Of a stretch of DNA of 64,000 nucleotides, positions 9,009 through 18,124 are shown piece after piece; within the stretch, counting starts at the first letter, position 1, and the number at the start of each line of letters is the position of its first letter. Both the position numbers and the translations under genes were made by a program. The notes under the pieces are model-generated. The model made no database searches. It worked only from the letters and a program-made list of their open reading frames with translations, and was not told the origin of the DNA. Origin of the DNA: Pseudomonas yangonensis (GTDB lineage: Bacteria; Pseudomonadota; Gammaproteobacteria; Pseudomonadales; Pseudomonadaceae); NCBI RefSeq assembly GCF_009932725.1, contig NZ_BLJU01000002.1, forward strand, positions 124,001-188,000, in the 5' to 3' direction.

Positions 9009-9383
9009 ATGATTTGGCGCACGGCTGCCGATGCACTGGTGCTGGTACATCTGGGCTTCATTCTGTTTGTACTGTTCGGCGGCTTGCTGTTGCTGCGCTG
9101 GCCGCGGTTGCTCTGGCTGCACGTGCCGGCGGTGGCCTGGGGCATCGCGGTGGAATGTTTGCACCTGGGGTGCCCGCTGACACCCTGGGAAAATCAGTTG
9201 CGCCGCGCGGCGGGGCAGGCGGGCTACGAAGGCGGCTTCATCGAGCATTACCTGATACCGCTGATCTACCCGGCCGGGCTCACGCCGCAGATTCAACTCT
9301 GGCTGGGCGCCATCGTTGTGCTGGTCAATCTCACCGTCTATGCCTGGCTAATCTGGCGTTGGCGCGCTGTGGCACGGGCATGA
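9009..9383 (+). CDS. DUF2784-type integral membrane protein
   Basis: This 124-residue protein has three to four hydrophobic segments (about 8-30, 35-52 and 96-118). The family-typical loop HLGCPLTPWENQLRRAAG and the GFIEHYLIPLIYP segment identify DUF2784. The function of the family is unknown. Upstream DNA (8950-8990) is notably AT-rich for this genome and contains TATAAG at 8971-8976, a likely promoter zone. Confidence 0.82.
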   Translation: MIWRTAADALVLVHLGFILFVLFGGLLLLRWPRLLWLHVPAVAWGIAVECLHLGCPLTPWENQLRRAAGQAGYEGGFIEHYLIPLIYPAGLTPQIQLWLGAIVVLVNLTVYAWLIWRWRAVARA

Positions 9384-9480
9384 TTTGCCTTGCCTATTCA
9401 TAAGCCTGATGAAGGCTCGGTCGCTTTATTTCCTTCGCTACACTGCCGCCAATGCAACCAAACACTGAAGGCAGGCTGCT

Positions 9481-10293
9481 ATGCAAAACCGCATGATGAT
9501 CACTGGCGCGGGCTCCGGCCTGGGACGCGAAATTGCCCTGCGTTGGGCGCGCGAAGGCTGGCGCCTGGCACTGGCCGATGTCAACGAAGCCGGCCTGGCA
9601 GAAACCCTGAAAATGGTGCGCGAGGCGGGTGGTGACGGGTTCACCCGGCGCTGCGACGTGCGCGACTACAGCCAGCTGACCGCCCTGGCGCAGGCCTGTG
9701 AAGAGCAGTTCGACGGTATCGATGTCATCGTCAACAATGCCGGCGTCGCCTCCGGTGGTTTTTTCAGCGAACTGTCGCTGGAGGACTGGGACTGGCAGAT
9801 CTCGATCAATCTGATGGGGGTGGTCAAGGGCTGCAAGGCATTCCTGCCGCTGCTGGAAAAGAGCAAGGGCAAGATCGTCAATATCGCCTCCATGGCCGCG
9901 TTGATGCAGGGCCCGGGCATGAGCAACTACAACGTGGCCAAGGCCGGCGTAGTGGCCTTGTCGGAAAGCCTGCTGGGGGAGCTGCGCCAACTGGAGATCG
10001 GCGTGCATGTGGTCTGTCCGTCCTTCTTCCAGACCAACCTGCTGGATTCCTTCCGTGGTCCGACCCCGGCGATGAAGGCCCAGGTGGGCAAATTGCTGGA
10101 AAGCTCGCCGATCAGCGCGGCGGACATCGCCGACTATATCCATGATGAAATGGCCAAGGGCAGCTTCATGATCCTGCCGCACGAAATGGGCCGCATGGCC
10201 TGGGCGATCAAGCAGAAGAACCCGCAGGCGCTGTACGACGAGATGGCCAGCATGGCCGAGAAAATGCGCGGCAAGGCAAAATCCGCCAGCTGA
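9481..10293 (+). CDS. Short-chain dehydrogenase/reductase (SDR)
   Basis: This 270-residue classical SDR has the cofactor motif TGAGSGLG at 8-15, the NNAG motif at 85-88, and the catalytic triad Ser137, Tyr150 and Lys154 (YNVAK). The C-terminal extension (about 190-270) is that of the group often annotated as acetoin or short-chain alcohol dehydrogenase-like. The substrate is unknown. The ATG follows GGCAGGCTGCT, a modest ribosome site. A short hairpin overlapping the stop codon may end the transcript. Confidence 0.9.
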   Translation: MQNRMMITGAGSGLGREIALRWAREGWRLALADVNEAGLAETLKMVREAGGDGFTRRCDVRDYSQLTALAQACEEQFDGIDVIVNNAGVASGGFFSELSLEDWDWQISINLMGVVKGCKAFLPLLEKSKGKIVNIASMAALMQGPGMSNYNVAKAGVVALSESLLGELRQLEIGVHVVCPSFFQTNLLDSFRGPTPAMKAQVGKLLESSPISAADIADYIHDEMAKGSFMILPHEMGRMAWAIKQKNPQALYDEMASMAEKMRGKAKSAS

Positions 10294-10310
10294 CCGATAG
10301 GTCAGTTATT
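10290..10310 (+). terminator. Weak hairpin overlapping the SDR stop
   Basis: CTGACC (10290-10295) pairs with GGTCAG (10300-10305) around GATA and is followed by TTATT. The stem is only 6 bp and the U tract is broken, so termination is uncertain. Confidence 0.35.
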
Positions 10311-10393
10311 CATGTCTGCAGGCTTGCCTGGCGTGGCCTGCAGGGGTAGGGTGGCCGCCCCGGCCTGCCTGCCGTCATGACCATGGAATATCT

Positions 10394-11557
10394 GTGAAAC
10401 CAGTCCCTCGGGCCCTGCTACTAGTGGCCCTGGTGCTGGCGGCGATCAATTTGCGCCCCGGCATCACTTCCCTCGCGCCTTTGATCGAACGCATCGCTGC
10501 GGAGTTGTCCCTGAGCCGCAGTTTCATCAGCCTGACCACCGCCCTGCCGGTACTGTGCATGGGGCTGTTGGCGCCATTGGCGCCGCGCCTGGCCGTGCGC
10601 TGGGGGCTCGAACGCACCATCGTGCTCTGCCTCGGGCTGATCGGCCTGGCGCTGCTGGCGCGTCTGGCCGCGCATCAGAGTGCAGTGCTGATCGGTAGCG
10701 CCATTGCGCTGGGCGCCGCGATTGCCGTAGCCGGCCCTTTGCTGTCGGGCTTCATCAAACGCCATTTCGCCAGCCAGATGGGGCGCGTGGTCGGCTGGTA
10801 CTCCCTGGGCATGGCCATCGGCGGTGCCGGCGGTGCGGTGCTCACGGCGCCGGCCACCGCACTGTTCGGCGATGCCTGGCACCTGGGCCTGGCGGTGTGG
10901 GCCGCGCCAGCGTTGCTCGGCGTGATGCTCTGGTTGTGGTTGCCCAATCAGGTGGGCGCTGCCGAGGCGCAGGAGCGCGCCGGCCTGCCCTGGCGGCAGC
11001 CACGCGCCTGGCTGATCAGTTGCTTCTTCGCCATTCAGGCGGGGCTGTTCTATGCCATCGCGACCTGGGCCGTGGCGCGCTACCACGAAGCCGGGCTGAG
11101 TGTGCTGCGCAGTAACTCGCTGCTCAGCCTGGCCATGCTGATGGGGCTGCCCAGCTCCTTCCTGCTGCCCTGGCTGGCGCAGCGCTACAACGCCCGTTAC
11201 CCGCTGCTGCTGGCTTGCGGCGCGGTTACCTGCGGTTGTCTGGCGCTGGTCACCTTCATGCCGCGTTTCGTTCCGGAGCTCTGGGCGCTGATCCTGGGCT
11301 TTTCGCTGGGCGGCTCCTTCGCCCTGTCGCTGGTATTGCCGCTGTACGAAGCCGGCTCGCCGATGGCGGTCAGCCGCTGGACGGCGATGATGCTCTTCAC
11401 CGGGTACTGCCTCGGCTGCCTGACGCCGATTCTGACCGGCCTGGCGCGCGACCTGTCCGGCAGCTATCGCCTGCCGTTCGCGGTACTGACAGGGTTGGCA
11501 TTGCTAATGACGCTGGTGGCCTGGATGCTGGGGCGCAGCCGACGGCAGACGCGTTGA
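10394..11557 (+). CDS. MFS transporter of the CynX/NimT type
   Basis: This 387-residue protein has about 12 hydrophobic segments throughout its length. The opening LVALVLAAINLRPGITSLAPLIERI, with the NLRP-type motif in TM1, is characteristic of the cyanate/2-nitroimidazole (CynX/NimT) branch of the major facilitator superfamily. It sits alone, with about 100 bp upstream and no linked cyanase or nitroreductase gene, so the substrate is unknown. The start is the GTG at 10394 (GTGAAACCAGTC); no strong ribosome site is visible. Confidence 0.87.
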   Translation: MKPVPRALLLVALVLAAINLRPGITSLAPLIERIAAELSLSRSFISLTTALPVLCMGLLAPLAPRLAVRWGLERTIVLCLGLIGLALLARLAAHQSAVLIGSAIALGAAIAVAGPLLSGFIKRHFASQMGRVVGWYSLGMAIGGAGGAVLTAPATALFGDAWHLGLAVWAAPALLGVMLWLWLPNQVGAAEAQERAGLPWRQPRAWLISCFFAIQAGLFYAIATWAVARYHEAGLSVLRSNSLLSLAMLMGLPSSFLLPWLAQRYNARYPLLLACGAVTCGCLALVTFMPRFVPELWALILGFSLGGSFALSLVLPLYEAGSPMAVSRWTAMMLFTGYCLGCLTPILTGLARDLSGSYRLPFAVLTGLALLMTLVAWMLGRSRRQTR

Positions 11558-11631
11558 GGAATTCGCACCAGTTCCTTTCTTGCCCGGGTGTGCTGTGTTA
11601 GAAGGCTTTCTGCTTTTTCAGGAGTGCCGGT

Positions 11632-12060
11632 GTGGAATCCGAATCCATCGTCTATGGCTGCATTCGCGACTGGCCCTCGGATGATCCCGAGCTGCGTCGT
11701 CTGCGCCGTGAAACCAACCGTGGCGTATTGGCCGAATTGCCGTCGGGAGATCTCTGGCCCTTTCTTGGGCGCGAGATGTTCTCGTTCTGCGAGTTGCCGG
11801 GGGCGGGGCTTTACCAGACCCAGGTCATCCACTTCGGTGCCAGCTACGGCGCAGTGGAGTATGAATGGAACCTGTGGATCGAAGCATTCGAGGCGCTACT
11901 CAAGCGCCTTTACTGGGCCAGTGCCGTGGTTCATCTGGAAACCGAACTCAATGGCATGCATACCTTTCGCTGGGAATCCGATAACGGCTTTCACAGCCCG
12001 CAGGAAGGCGCGCTGCGTGTGCGCTGCGCCTGGGAGCGAGAGGGTGCCCTGCGTGTTTAG
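11632..12060 (+). CDS. Conserved protein of unknown function
   Basis: The 142-residue protein starts at a GTG at 11632 preceded by CAGGAG. It has no signal peptide or membrane segment. It is rich in aromatic residues (YEWNLWIEAFEALLKRLYWA) and acidic overall, suggesting a compact cytoplasmic domain. I do not recognise a named domain. Its stop lies 9 bp before ynfA on the same strand, so the two may share a transcript. The strict reading-frame bias and good ribosome site argue that it is real. Confidence 0.75.
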   Translation: MESESIVYGCIRDWPSDDPELRRLRRETNRGVLAELPSGDLWPFLGREMFSFCELPGAGLYQTQVIHFGASYGAVEYEWNLWIEAFEALLKRLYWASAVVHLETELNGMHTFRWESDNGFHSPQEGALRVRCAWEREGALRV

Positions 12061-12069
12061 GCAGCCGTG

Positions 12070-12402
12070 ATGCTCAGCTACCTGTGGTTTCTGCTGGCGG
12101 CGCTGTTCGAGATCGCTGGCTGTTACGCGTTCTGGATGTGGTTGCGGCTGGATCGCAGCGCCTGGTGGATAGCGCCTGGGCTGCTGAGTCTCGCGCTCTT
12201 CGCCCTGATCCTCACCCGGGTCGAGGCCTCCTTTGCCGGGCGCGCCTATGCCGCCTACGGTGGCGTATACATCGTCGCTTCGCTGGCCTGGCTGGCACTG
12301 ATCGAAAAGACCCGACCGATGCTCAGCGACTGGCTGGGTGCTGCACTGTGCCTGGCAGGTGCAGCGGTCGTCCTGCTGGGGCCTCGGCTACATTCCTCCT
12401 GA
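12070..12402 (+). CDS. ynfA: YnfA/UPF0060 family small membrane protein
   Basis: This 110-residue protein has four hydrophobic helices, [10 protein letters not shown] in the first, and the family signature [11 protein letters not shown] in the loop and third helix. YnfA proteins are small-multidrug-resistance-like dimeric membrane proteins. A GTG directly in front of the chosen ATG would add one residue. It is probably co-transcribed with the preceding unknown gene. Confidence 0.88.
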   Translation: MLSYLWFLLAALFEIAGCYAFWMWLRLDRSAWWIAPGLLSLALFALILTRVEASFAGRAYAAYGGVYIVASLAWLALIEKTRPMLSDWLGAALCLAGAAVVLLGPRLHSS

Positions 12403-12435
12403 ATGGCTTATAAGCAGTAGAAGTAAAAAGTTCCG

Positions 12436-12453
12436 CTGTCATCAAATCTTTAT
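12436..12453 (+). promoter_or_regulatory. Possible Pho box upstream of the porin
   Basis: CTGTCAT is a perfect Pho half-site at 12436-12442. After 4 nt comes a degenerate second half (TCTTTAT), about 106 bp before the porin ATG. The AT-rich setting and the porin's phosphate-type family support PhoB control, but the second half-site matches only three of seven positions. Confidence 0.4.
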
Positions 12454-12558
12454 ATATCAGCAACTGCGCTGAAATAACCCCTCGCCAAGATTCCCCCAGC
12501 ACGAACGAGCCCAGCTCGGGTGTTTTCAACACTAAAAGTCCAACAGGGGAATTTCTCG

Positions 12559-13857
12559 ATGATCCGTAAGCACTTCGCCGGTTTCGTAGCCAGCGCCCTG
12601 GCTCTGGCCGTCTCCGCCCAGGCTTTCGCCGGTACCGTCACCACTGACGGCGCCGATATCGTGATCAAGACCAAAGGTGGTCTGGAAGTCGGTACTACTG
12701 ACAAGCAGTTCGGTTTCAAAATCGGTGGCCGTCTGCAGGCGGATTACAGCACTTTCGACGGCATCTACACCGTCAACGGTGATAACGCCGACGCTGCCTA
12801 CTTCCGCCGCGCCTTCCTGGAGCTGTCGGGCTATGTCTACAAGGATTGGGCTTACACCTTCAGCTACGATTTCTCTCACAACGCCGGCAGCTCCGATGAT
12901 GGCTACTTCGACGAAGCTTCCATCGCCTATAACGGTTTCGCGCCGGTTTCCATCAAGGTAGGTCGCTTCGACCCCGAGTTTGGTTTGGAAAAAGCTACCA
13001 GCTCCAAGTGGGTTACCGCTCAGGAGCGTACCGCTGCCTATGATCTGGTCGATTGGGCCAACGCCCACCAGAACGGCCTGGGCATCCAGGTTTCCGGCAC
13101 CGCGGGTGATTCCCTGTACGGCTCCTTTGGCTTGAGCGCCAAGGACCAGAACGACGTCGACGGTGAGAACACCAAGCAGTTCAACGTACGTGGCGTTTTC
13201 GCTCCGATGCACGAAGCCGGCAATGTCCTGCACCTGGGCGTGAACTATGCCCGACGTGATCTTTCCGATACCGCTTTCGACGGTCGTATCCGCAGCCGTC
13301 TGGGCATGCGTGGCGTGAGCACCGCTGGTGGTAACGATGCCGGTACCAACGGTAACCGCCTGGTTCTGGGGGGCATCAACGTCTCGCCGGCTGGTTCCTA
13401 CGATAACGACAGCGCCTTCGGTGTCGAGGCCGCGTTCGCTATGGGTCCGTTCTCGGTTCAGGGCGAATACATCAAGCGCGACATGGAAGCTGATAGCGCT
13501 GCCTTCGACGATATCAAAGGTAAGGGTTACTACGCTCAAGTGGCTTACACCCTGACCGGTGAAGCGCGTGGCTACAAACTCGGCAAGTTCGACAGCATCA
13601 AGCCCAACAACAAGCAAGTTGGTGCCTGGGAGCTGTTCTACCGCTATGACAATCTGTCGGTAGACGACGACAACGGTGCTCGCGCCGCTATCAGCGACAT
13701 CGAAGCCAAGGTTCACAACCTGGGTGTCAACTGGTACGTCAACGACGCCGTCAAGATCAGCGGTGTCTACGTCAAGGCCAAGGTCGACAACTCCACCAAC
13801 GCCAATGGCGACGACGACGGCGACGGCATGGTATTCCGTGCTCAGTACGCGTTCTAA
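12559..13857 (+). CDS. OprP/OprO-type phosphate or pyrophosphate-selective porin
   Basis: This 432-residue outer-membrane protein has a clear signal peptide ([14 protein letters not shown], cleavage about residue 21) and a C-terminal phenylalanine (RAQYAF). The mature part has the OprP/OprO pattern: [15 protein letters not shown], then [19 protein letters not shown] and [18 protein letters not shown]. In P. aeruginosa OprP prefers phosphate and OprO pyrophosphate; residues in the pore constriction distinguish them, and I cannot assign one by eye. The start follows AGGGGA, and a longer in-frame start at 12520 is rejected. A secreted inorganic pyrophosphatase is encoded convergently next door. 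Confidence 0.9.
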   Translation: MIRKHFAGFVASALALAVSAQAFAGTVTTDGADIVIKTKGGLEVGTTDKQFGFKIGGRLQADYSTFDGIYTVNGDNADAAYFRRAFLELSGYVYKDWAYTFSYDFSHNAGSSDDGYFDEASIAYNGFAPVSIKVGRFDPEFGLEKATSSKWVTAQERTAAYDLVDWANAHQNGLGIQVSGTAGDSLYGSFGLSAKDQNDVDGENTKQFNVRGVFAPMHEAGNVLHLGVNYARRDLSDTAFDGRIRSRLGMRGVSTAGGNDAGTNGNRLVLGGINVSPAGSYDNDSAFGVEAAFAMGPFSVQGEYIKRDMEADSAAFDDIKGKGYYAQVAYTLTGEARGYKLGKFDSIKPNNKQVGAWELFYRYDNLSVDDDNGARAAISDIEAKVHNLGVNWYVNDAVKISGVYVKAKVDNSTNANGDDDGDGMVFRAQYAF

Positions 13858-13880
13858 GTTATACCTGATAGCTCCTTTTG

Positions 13881-13906
13881 AACCCCGCCTTGTGCGGGGT
13901 TTTTTT
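13881..13906 (+). terminator. Strong rho-independent terminator after the porin
   Basis: AACCCCGC (13881-13888) pairs with GCGGGGTT (13894-13901) around a 5-nt loop and is followed by a run of six further T. It begins 24 bp after the porin stop. Confidence 0.93.
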
Positions 13907-13975
13907 CTGCCTGATGGCTGTGCCCGGAAGTCTGAAGGGGCTGCCCCGTTTCGCTGGATATGCTGTTGATCAGGA

Positions 13976-13995
13976 GGCCCCGGTGGTTCGGGGCC
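13976..13995 (-). terminator. GC hairpin downstream of the pyrophosphatase
   Basis: GGCCCCG (13976-13982) and CGGGGCC (13989-13995) form a 7-bp stem just past the pyrophosphatase stop on the minus strand. No T tract follows, so it is a stabilising hairpin or weak terminator at best. Confidence 0.35.
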
Positions 13996-14010
13996 TGAAG
14001 CGAGTAACAG

Positions 14011-14616
14011 TCAAGGCTGCTTCTGGAAACGCTGCATGGCCTCTTCAATCAGCTTGCGGGCCTCGGCGGCGTTGCCATAACCCCCCAACTCGACCTTTTT
14101 GCGGCCTTCCGGGAGTTGCTTGTAGACGCGGAAGAATGCCTCGATACGTTGGCGCTCGATCAGCGGCAGATCCTCGACATCGCGAATCTTGTCGTAGGTC
14201 GGGTCGACATCGCTGCTGGGGACGCCGATGATCTTTTCATCCGCCTCGCCACTGTCGATCATTCTCAGCACTGCGACAGGGCGGAACTTGATCAGAACCC
14301 CCGGGTGCAGCGCTTCGCGGGTAAGTACCAGCGCATCGAGCGGGTCATTGTCGCCACCCAAGGTGCGTGGCAGCGAACCGTAGTTGGCAGGGTAGGCTAC
14401 CGGCATCGACTGGAAGCGGTCGACGAAGACCAAGCCCTCCTCGTTTATCTCGTATTTGGTGATACTGCCGGCGGGAATTTCCACCGCCATGTGTACTTCG
14501 TTCGGCGCGTCCTTGGGCTGTGCGGCATGGAAGGGATGGACGATGCCCGGGGCGGCGAACGAGCAGGGGGCCGCGAGGCCGATAGCGATGCCGAGGGCGA
14601 GCAGGGATTTACGCAT
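14011..14616 (-). CDS. Secreted (periplasmic) family I inorganic pyrophosphatase
   Basis: The 201-residue protein combines a signal peptide (LLALGIAIGLAAPCSFAAPG, cleavage about residue 21) with a complete family I soluble pyrophosphatase domain. The signature DNDPLDA is at residues 89-95, with three metal-binding aspartates (89, 91, 94). YPANYGSLPRTLGG and the later DPTYDKIRDVEDL are also conserved. The housekeeping Ppa enzyme is cytoplasmic and lacks a leader, so this is a separate exported paralogue that would hydrolyse PPi in the periplasm. It converges on the OprP/OprO-type porin gene, which suggests joint use of external pyrophosphate. Confidence 0.9.
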   Translation of the reverse strand: MRKSLLALGIAIGLAAPCSFAAPGIVHPFHAAQPKDAPNEVHMAVEIPAGSITKYEINEEGLVFVDRFQSMPVAYPANYGSLPRTLGGDNDPLDALVLTREALHPGVLIKFRPVAVLRMIDSGEADEKIIGVPSSDVDPTYDKIRDVEDLPLIERQRIEAFFRVYKQLPEGRKKVELGGYGNAAEARKLIEEAMQRFQKQP

Positions 14617-14711
14617 GATGACTCCGTTGGGTTGATGGTTGATAAACCGGCAGTCATCTTGCTGAGGCCGTGTTAGAGATATATTGCAGTCTGGCTTCTG
14701 GGATTCAGTTC

Positions 14712-15845
14712 ATGCCCGTCACCATCATCGACTCGCTTCATTCATTGCAGGCAGACGTCTGGGACGCTCTGCTGGTGCAGGCGCAACCATTCTTGCGTCA
14801 TGCCTTTCTCAGCGCACTGGAAGACAGCGGCAGCGTCGGCGACCGCACTGGCTGGCTGCCTTCGCACCGACTCTGGTGCGATGAGCAGGGACAGGTGCAG
14901 GCGGCATTGCCGGCTTATGTGAAGCAGCACTCCTACGGAGAATACGTATTCGATCACGCTTGGGCCGATGCCTGCCGCCGCGCGGGTATTGCCTATTACC
15001 CCAAGCTGCTGGGCGCCGTGCCGTTCTCTCCGGTGAGTGGGGCACGTTTGCTTGGTGATGCCGCGGCGGCTGCCAAGCTGCTCGACACGCTGGCAGCTGA
15101 ATTGAGCGGGGAGGGCCTGTCCAGCCTGCATATCAATTTCACCAGTCCGGCCTGCGATGCCGTGATGGCGCAGCGGCAGGGCTGGTTGGAGCGCCTTGGT
15201 TGTCAGTTTCACTGGCACAACCGCGGTTATCGGGACTTTCAGGATTTTCTCGATGCGCTCAGCTCACGCAAACGCAAGCAGATGCGCAAGGAACGAGAAC
15301 AGGTCGCGGGGCAGGGCATCGAATTCTCCTGGCACCCTGGCCACGAGTTGAGCGAGGTGGACTGGGATTTCGTCTACCACTGCTACGCCAATACCTACCA
15401 TGTGCGCGGCCAGGCGCCCTACCTGACGCGGGAGTTCTTCAGCCTGCTGGCCGAGCGCATGCCGGAAATGATCCGCGTGGTATTCGCCCGGCAGCATGGG
15501 CGGCCGCTGGCCATGGCCTTCAGCCTGGTCGATGGCGATACCTTTTACGGTCGCTACTGGGGCTGCCTGGCCGAGTTCGACCGCCTGCATTTCGAAACCT
15601 GCTTCTATCAGGGTATGGAATTGGCCATCGCCGAAGGTCTTGGACGCTTCGACGCCGGGGCCCAGGGTGAGCACAAACTGATCCGCGGTTTCGAGCCGGT
15701 GATTACTCGTTCATGGCATTATCTCTGCCACCCGGGGCTGCATGCCGCGGTCGTCGAGTTTCTCGAGCAGGAGCGCTCTGGCGTGCGAGGCTATGCTGAG
15801 CAGGCGCGCAGCTATCTGCCTTTTCGCCAGTCTGGCGAAGCCTGA
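14712..15845 (+). CDS. GNAT-fold protein of the COG3146/DUF482 group
   Basis: This 377-residue protein is a predicted N-acyltransferase of the peptidoglycan-bridge/FemAB-like group. Recognisable blocks include HAFLSALEDSGSVGDRTGW near the N-terminus, FLDALSSRKRKQMRKERE in the middle, GRYWGCLAEFDRLHFETCFYQG, and FDAGAQGEHKLIRGFEP near the C-terminus. The start is the ATG at 14712 (MPVTIIDSL); the longer in-frame start overlaps a region without coding character. It is divergent from the pyrophosphatase. The acceptor and acyl donor are unknown. Confidence 0.83.
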   Translation: MPVTIIDSLHSLQADVWDALLVQAQPFLRHAFLSALEDSGSVGDRTGWLPSHRLWCDEQGQVQAALPAYVKQHSYGEYVFDHAWADACRRAGIAYYPKLLGAVPFSPVSGARLLGDAAAAAKLLDTLAAELSGEGLSSLHINFTSPACDAVMAQRQGWLERLGCQFHWHNRGYRDFQDFLDALSSRKRKQMRKEREQVAGQGIEFSWHPGHELSEVDWDFVYHCYANTYHVRGQAPYLTREFFSLLAERMPEMIRVVFARQHGRPLAMAFSLVDGDTFYGRYWGCLAEFDRLHFETCFYQGMELAIAEGLGRFDAGAQGEHKLIRGFEPVITRSWHYLCHPGLHAAVVEFLEQERSGVRGYAEQARSYLPFRQSGEA

Positions 15846-16315
15846 TCGAACGATCAGATTACCGACCGCGAGCCGAAACGGTTGTTTGCCGGAAGTTCCC
15901 TGTGTCGGAGATTTCTGTAAAAACTCCAGAGCTTTCAGCAAGAAGCCCGTTCACCTCTGCCACTAAATTCCGCCCTTCACTTTCGTTACGACCTTTTTGT
16001 CTGCGCCGATTGCTCAGGCCAGCGTTGCTGGGCTGGACCGATCACCGCGGTTCCTGCAATGGAAGTAGGGTGGTAACGCGATTCGGTGGCCGCAGGCGCA
16101 AGCCAGGGAGGTCAGGGAAGGTGCTCACGCACATGCCGATGCGATGACGAAGTGGTGAAGGTTTCATTGCACCGGTATCTGTCCCTGATCGTGCTCGCCA
16201 GGCATCGGCGTGACGAGAAAGAGAAACCGGAGCCCCGCATCCGCAAACACGGGTGCACTTTGCCAAGCTGGGCACGGTGCCCGAGAACAACAAACGAGAG
16301 GGGAGCCCCCCAAAA
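15846..16315. other. 470-bp intergenic region upstream of putP
   Basis: No coding sequence is supported here on either strand. It contains a small GATCGAACGATC palindrome just after the preceding stop (about 15845-15856). A perfect GGGCAC-G-GTGCCC inverted repeat at 16270-16282 lies 34 bp before the putP start. The region is long enough for an activator site and an untranslated leader, but I could not place a convincing -35/-10 pair. Confidence 0.4.
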
Positions 16316-17800
16316 ATGACAGCTAGTACTCCAATGCTCGTCACCTTCGTGGTGTACATCGCAGCCATGGTGCTGATCGGCTTGATCGCCTATCTGCGCA
16401 CCAAGAACCTTTCCGACTACATTCTCGGTGGCCGTAGCCTCGGTAGCTTCGTTACCGCGCTGTCCGCCGGTGCTTCCGACATGAGTGGCTGGCTGCTGAT
16501 GGGCCTGCCGGGCGCAATCTTCGTCGCCGGCATCTCCGAAAGCTGGATTGCCATCGGTCTGGTGGCTGGTGCCTACCTCAACTGGTTGTTCGTCGCCGGC
16601 CGCCTGCGCGTGCAGACCGAGCACAATGGCAACGCCCTGACCCTGCCTGACTACTTCACCAATCGCTTCGAAGACAACAGCCGCATCCTGCGCATCTTCT
16701 CGGCCTTGGTGATCCTGGTGTTCTTCACCATCTACTGCGCGTCCGGCGTGGTGGCCGGTGCCCGTCTGTTCGAGAGCACCTTCGGCATGTCCTATGAGAC
16801 CGCGCTGTGGGCCGGCGCCGCTGCGACCATCGCCTATACCTTCATCGGTGGCTTCCTGGCTGTGAGCTGGACCGACACCGTGCAGGCCACGTTGATGATC
16901 TTCGCGCTGATTCTGACTCCGGTCGTGGTGATGACCGCCACCGGCGGTTTCGATCCGGCCATGGCTGCCATCGAAGCGGTCGATGCCACCAACTTCGATA
17001 TGCTCAAGGGCGCTACCTTCATCGGCGTGATCTCGCTGATGGCGTGGGGCCTGGGTTATTTCGGCCAGCCGCACATTCTGGCGCGCTTCATGGCTGCCGA
17101 TTCGGTCAAGTCGATCCCGGCGGCTCGCCGCATCTCCATGACCTGGATGATTCTGACCCTGGCCGGCGCGGTGGCCGTGGGCTTCTTCGGCATCGCCTAC
17201 TTTTCGGCTCATCCGGAAGTCGCCGGCCCGGTCGGCGAGAACCCGGAGCGTGTGTTCATCGAACTGGCCAAGCTGCTGTTCAACCCCTGGATCGCCGGTA
17301 TTCTGCTGTCGGCCATCCTGGCCGCGGTGATGAGCACCCTGAGCTGCCAACTGCTGGTGTGCTCCAGTGCGCTGACCGAGGACTTCTACAAGGCCTTCCT
17401 GCGCAAGGGTGCTTCGCAGACCGAGCTGGTCTGGGTCGGCCGCGCCATGGTGCTGCTGGTCGCACTCATCGCCATCGCCCTGGCGGCCAATCCGGACAAT
17501 CGCGTACTTGGCCTGGTGTCTTACGCCTGGGCCGGTTTCGGCGCCGCTTTCGGTCCGGTGGTCATCCTGTCCCTGCTGTGGAAGGGGATGACCCGCAACG
17601 GCGCGCTGGCCGGCATGCTGGTTGGTGCGGCCACCGTGATCGTATGGAAGAACTGGATCGGTCTGGGCCTGTACGAGATCATTCCTGGCTTCATCCTCGC
17701 CACCCTGGCCATCGTGATCTTCAGCCGTATCGGTCAGGCACCCAGCCAGTCGATGCTCAATCGTTTCGACAAGGCCGAGAGCGAATACAAGTCGGTGTAA
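16316..17800 (+). CDS. putP: Sodium/proline symporter PutP
   Basis: This 494-residue SSS-family transporter has about 13 hydrophobic helices. The PutP signature region GRSLGSFVTALSAGASDMSGW in TM2 contains the conserved Ser/Asp residues that bind Na+ in the E. coli protein. GAYLNWLFVAGRLRVQTE and the later GYFGQPHILARFMA block are also diagnostic. The start at 16316 follows GAGGGGAG. No putA is adjacent. A strong terminator lies just downstream. Confidence 0.95.
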   Translation: MTASTPMLVTFVVYIAAMVLIGLIAYLRTKNLSDYILGGRSLGSFVTALSAGASDMSGWLLMGLPGAIFVAGISESWIAIGLVAGAYLNWLFVAGRLRVQTEHNGNALTLPDYFTNRFEDNSRILRIFSALVILVFFTIYCASGVVAGARLFESTFGMSYETALWAGAAATIAYTFIGGFLAVSWTDTVQATLMIFALILTPVVVMTATGGFDPAMAAIEAVDATNFDMLKGATFIGVISLMAWGLGYFGQPHILARFMAADSVKSIPAARRISMTWMILTLAGAVAVGFFGIAYFSAHPEVAGPVGENPERVFIELAKLLFNPWIAGILLSAILAAVMSTLSCQLLVCSSALTEDFYKAFLRKGASQTELVWVGRAMVLLVALIAIALAANPDNRVLGLVSYAWAGFGAAFGPVVILSLLWKGMTRNGALAGMLVGAATVIVWKNWIGLGLYEIIPGFILATLAIVIFSRIGQAPSQSMLNRFDKAESEYKSV

Positions 17801-17820
17801 CCCTGTCGGCTTGACCAAAA

Positions 17821-17857
17821 AAGGCGGTGACTGCTCGGCAGTCATCGCCTTTTTTTC
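17821..17857 (+). terminator. Terminator after putP
   Basis: AAGGCGGTGACTGC (17821-17834) pairs almost perfectly with GCAGTCATCGCCTT around TCG and runs into seven T. It is a textbook rho-independent terminator. Confidence 0.95.
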
Positions 17858-17902
17858 GTTTACGGCTCTAAGATATGCTCACCTTTTTCGACGGATGCAT
17901 AC

Positions 17903-18115
17903 ATGACCAGCAATGACCCGCTTCACGGCCTGACCCTGCAGGCGATACTTACCGCTCTGGTCGAACGCATCGGTTGGGAGGGACTGGCCCGTCAGGTCGA
18001 TGTGGGCTGTTTCAAGCATGAGCCGAGCATCAAGTCGAGCCTGACCTTTCTGCGCAAGACCCCTTGGGCGCGGGCCAAGGTCGAGCAACTCTACCTGCAG
18101 CAATTCAAGTCCTGA
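17903..18115 (+). CDS. VF530-type small DNA-binding protein (DUF2132)
   Basis: This 70-residue protein matches the VF530/DUF2132 family along its entire length. The conserved order is DPLHG, then [33 protein letters not shown] and KVEQLYL. A structure from this family suggests DNA binding, but the role is unknown. It follows the putP terminator and converges on a lipoprotein gene, with 9 bp between the two stops. Confidence 0.88.
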   Translation: MTSNDPLHGLTLQAILTALVERIGWEGLARQVDVGCFKHEPSIKSSLTFLRKTPWARAKVEQLYLQQFKS

Positions 18116-18124
18116 TCGCGCGGA

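Noticed and set aside
12532..13716. 394-codon open frame antisense to the porin
   Set aside because: Valine- and glycine-rich mirror of the beta-barrel gene with no ribosome site.
16112..17845. 577-codon open frame antisense to putP
   Set aside because: It mirrors the codon bias of putP on the opposite strand, is extremely His/Gln/Gly-rich, and has no recognisable domain or ribosome site.
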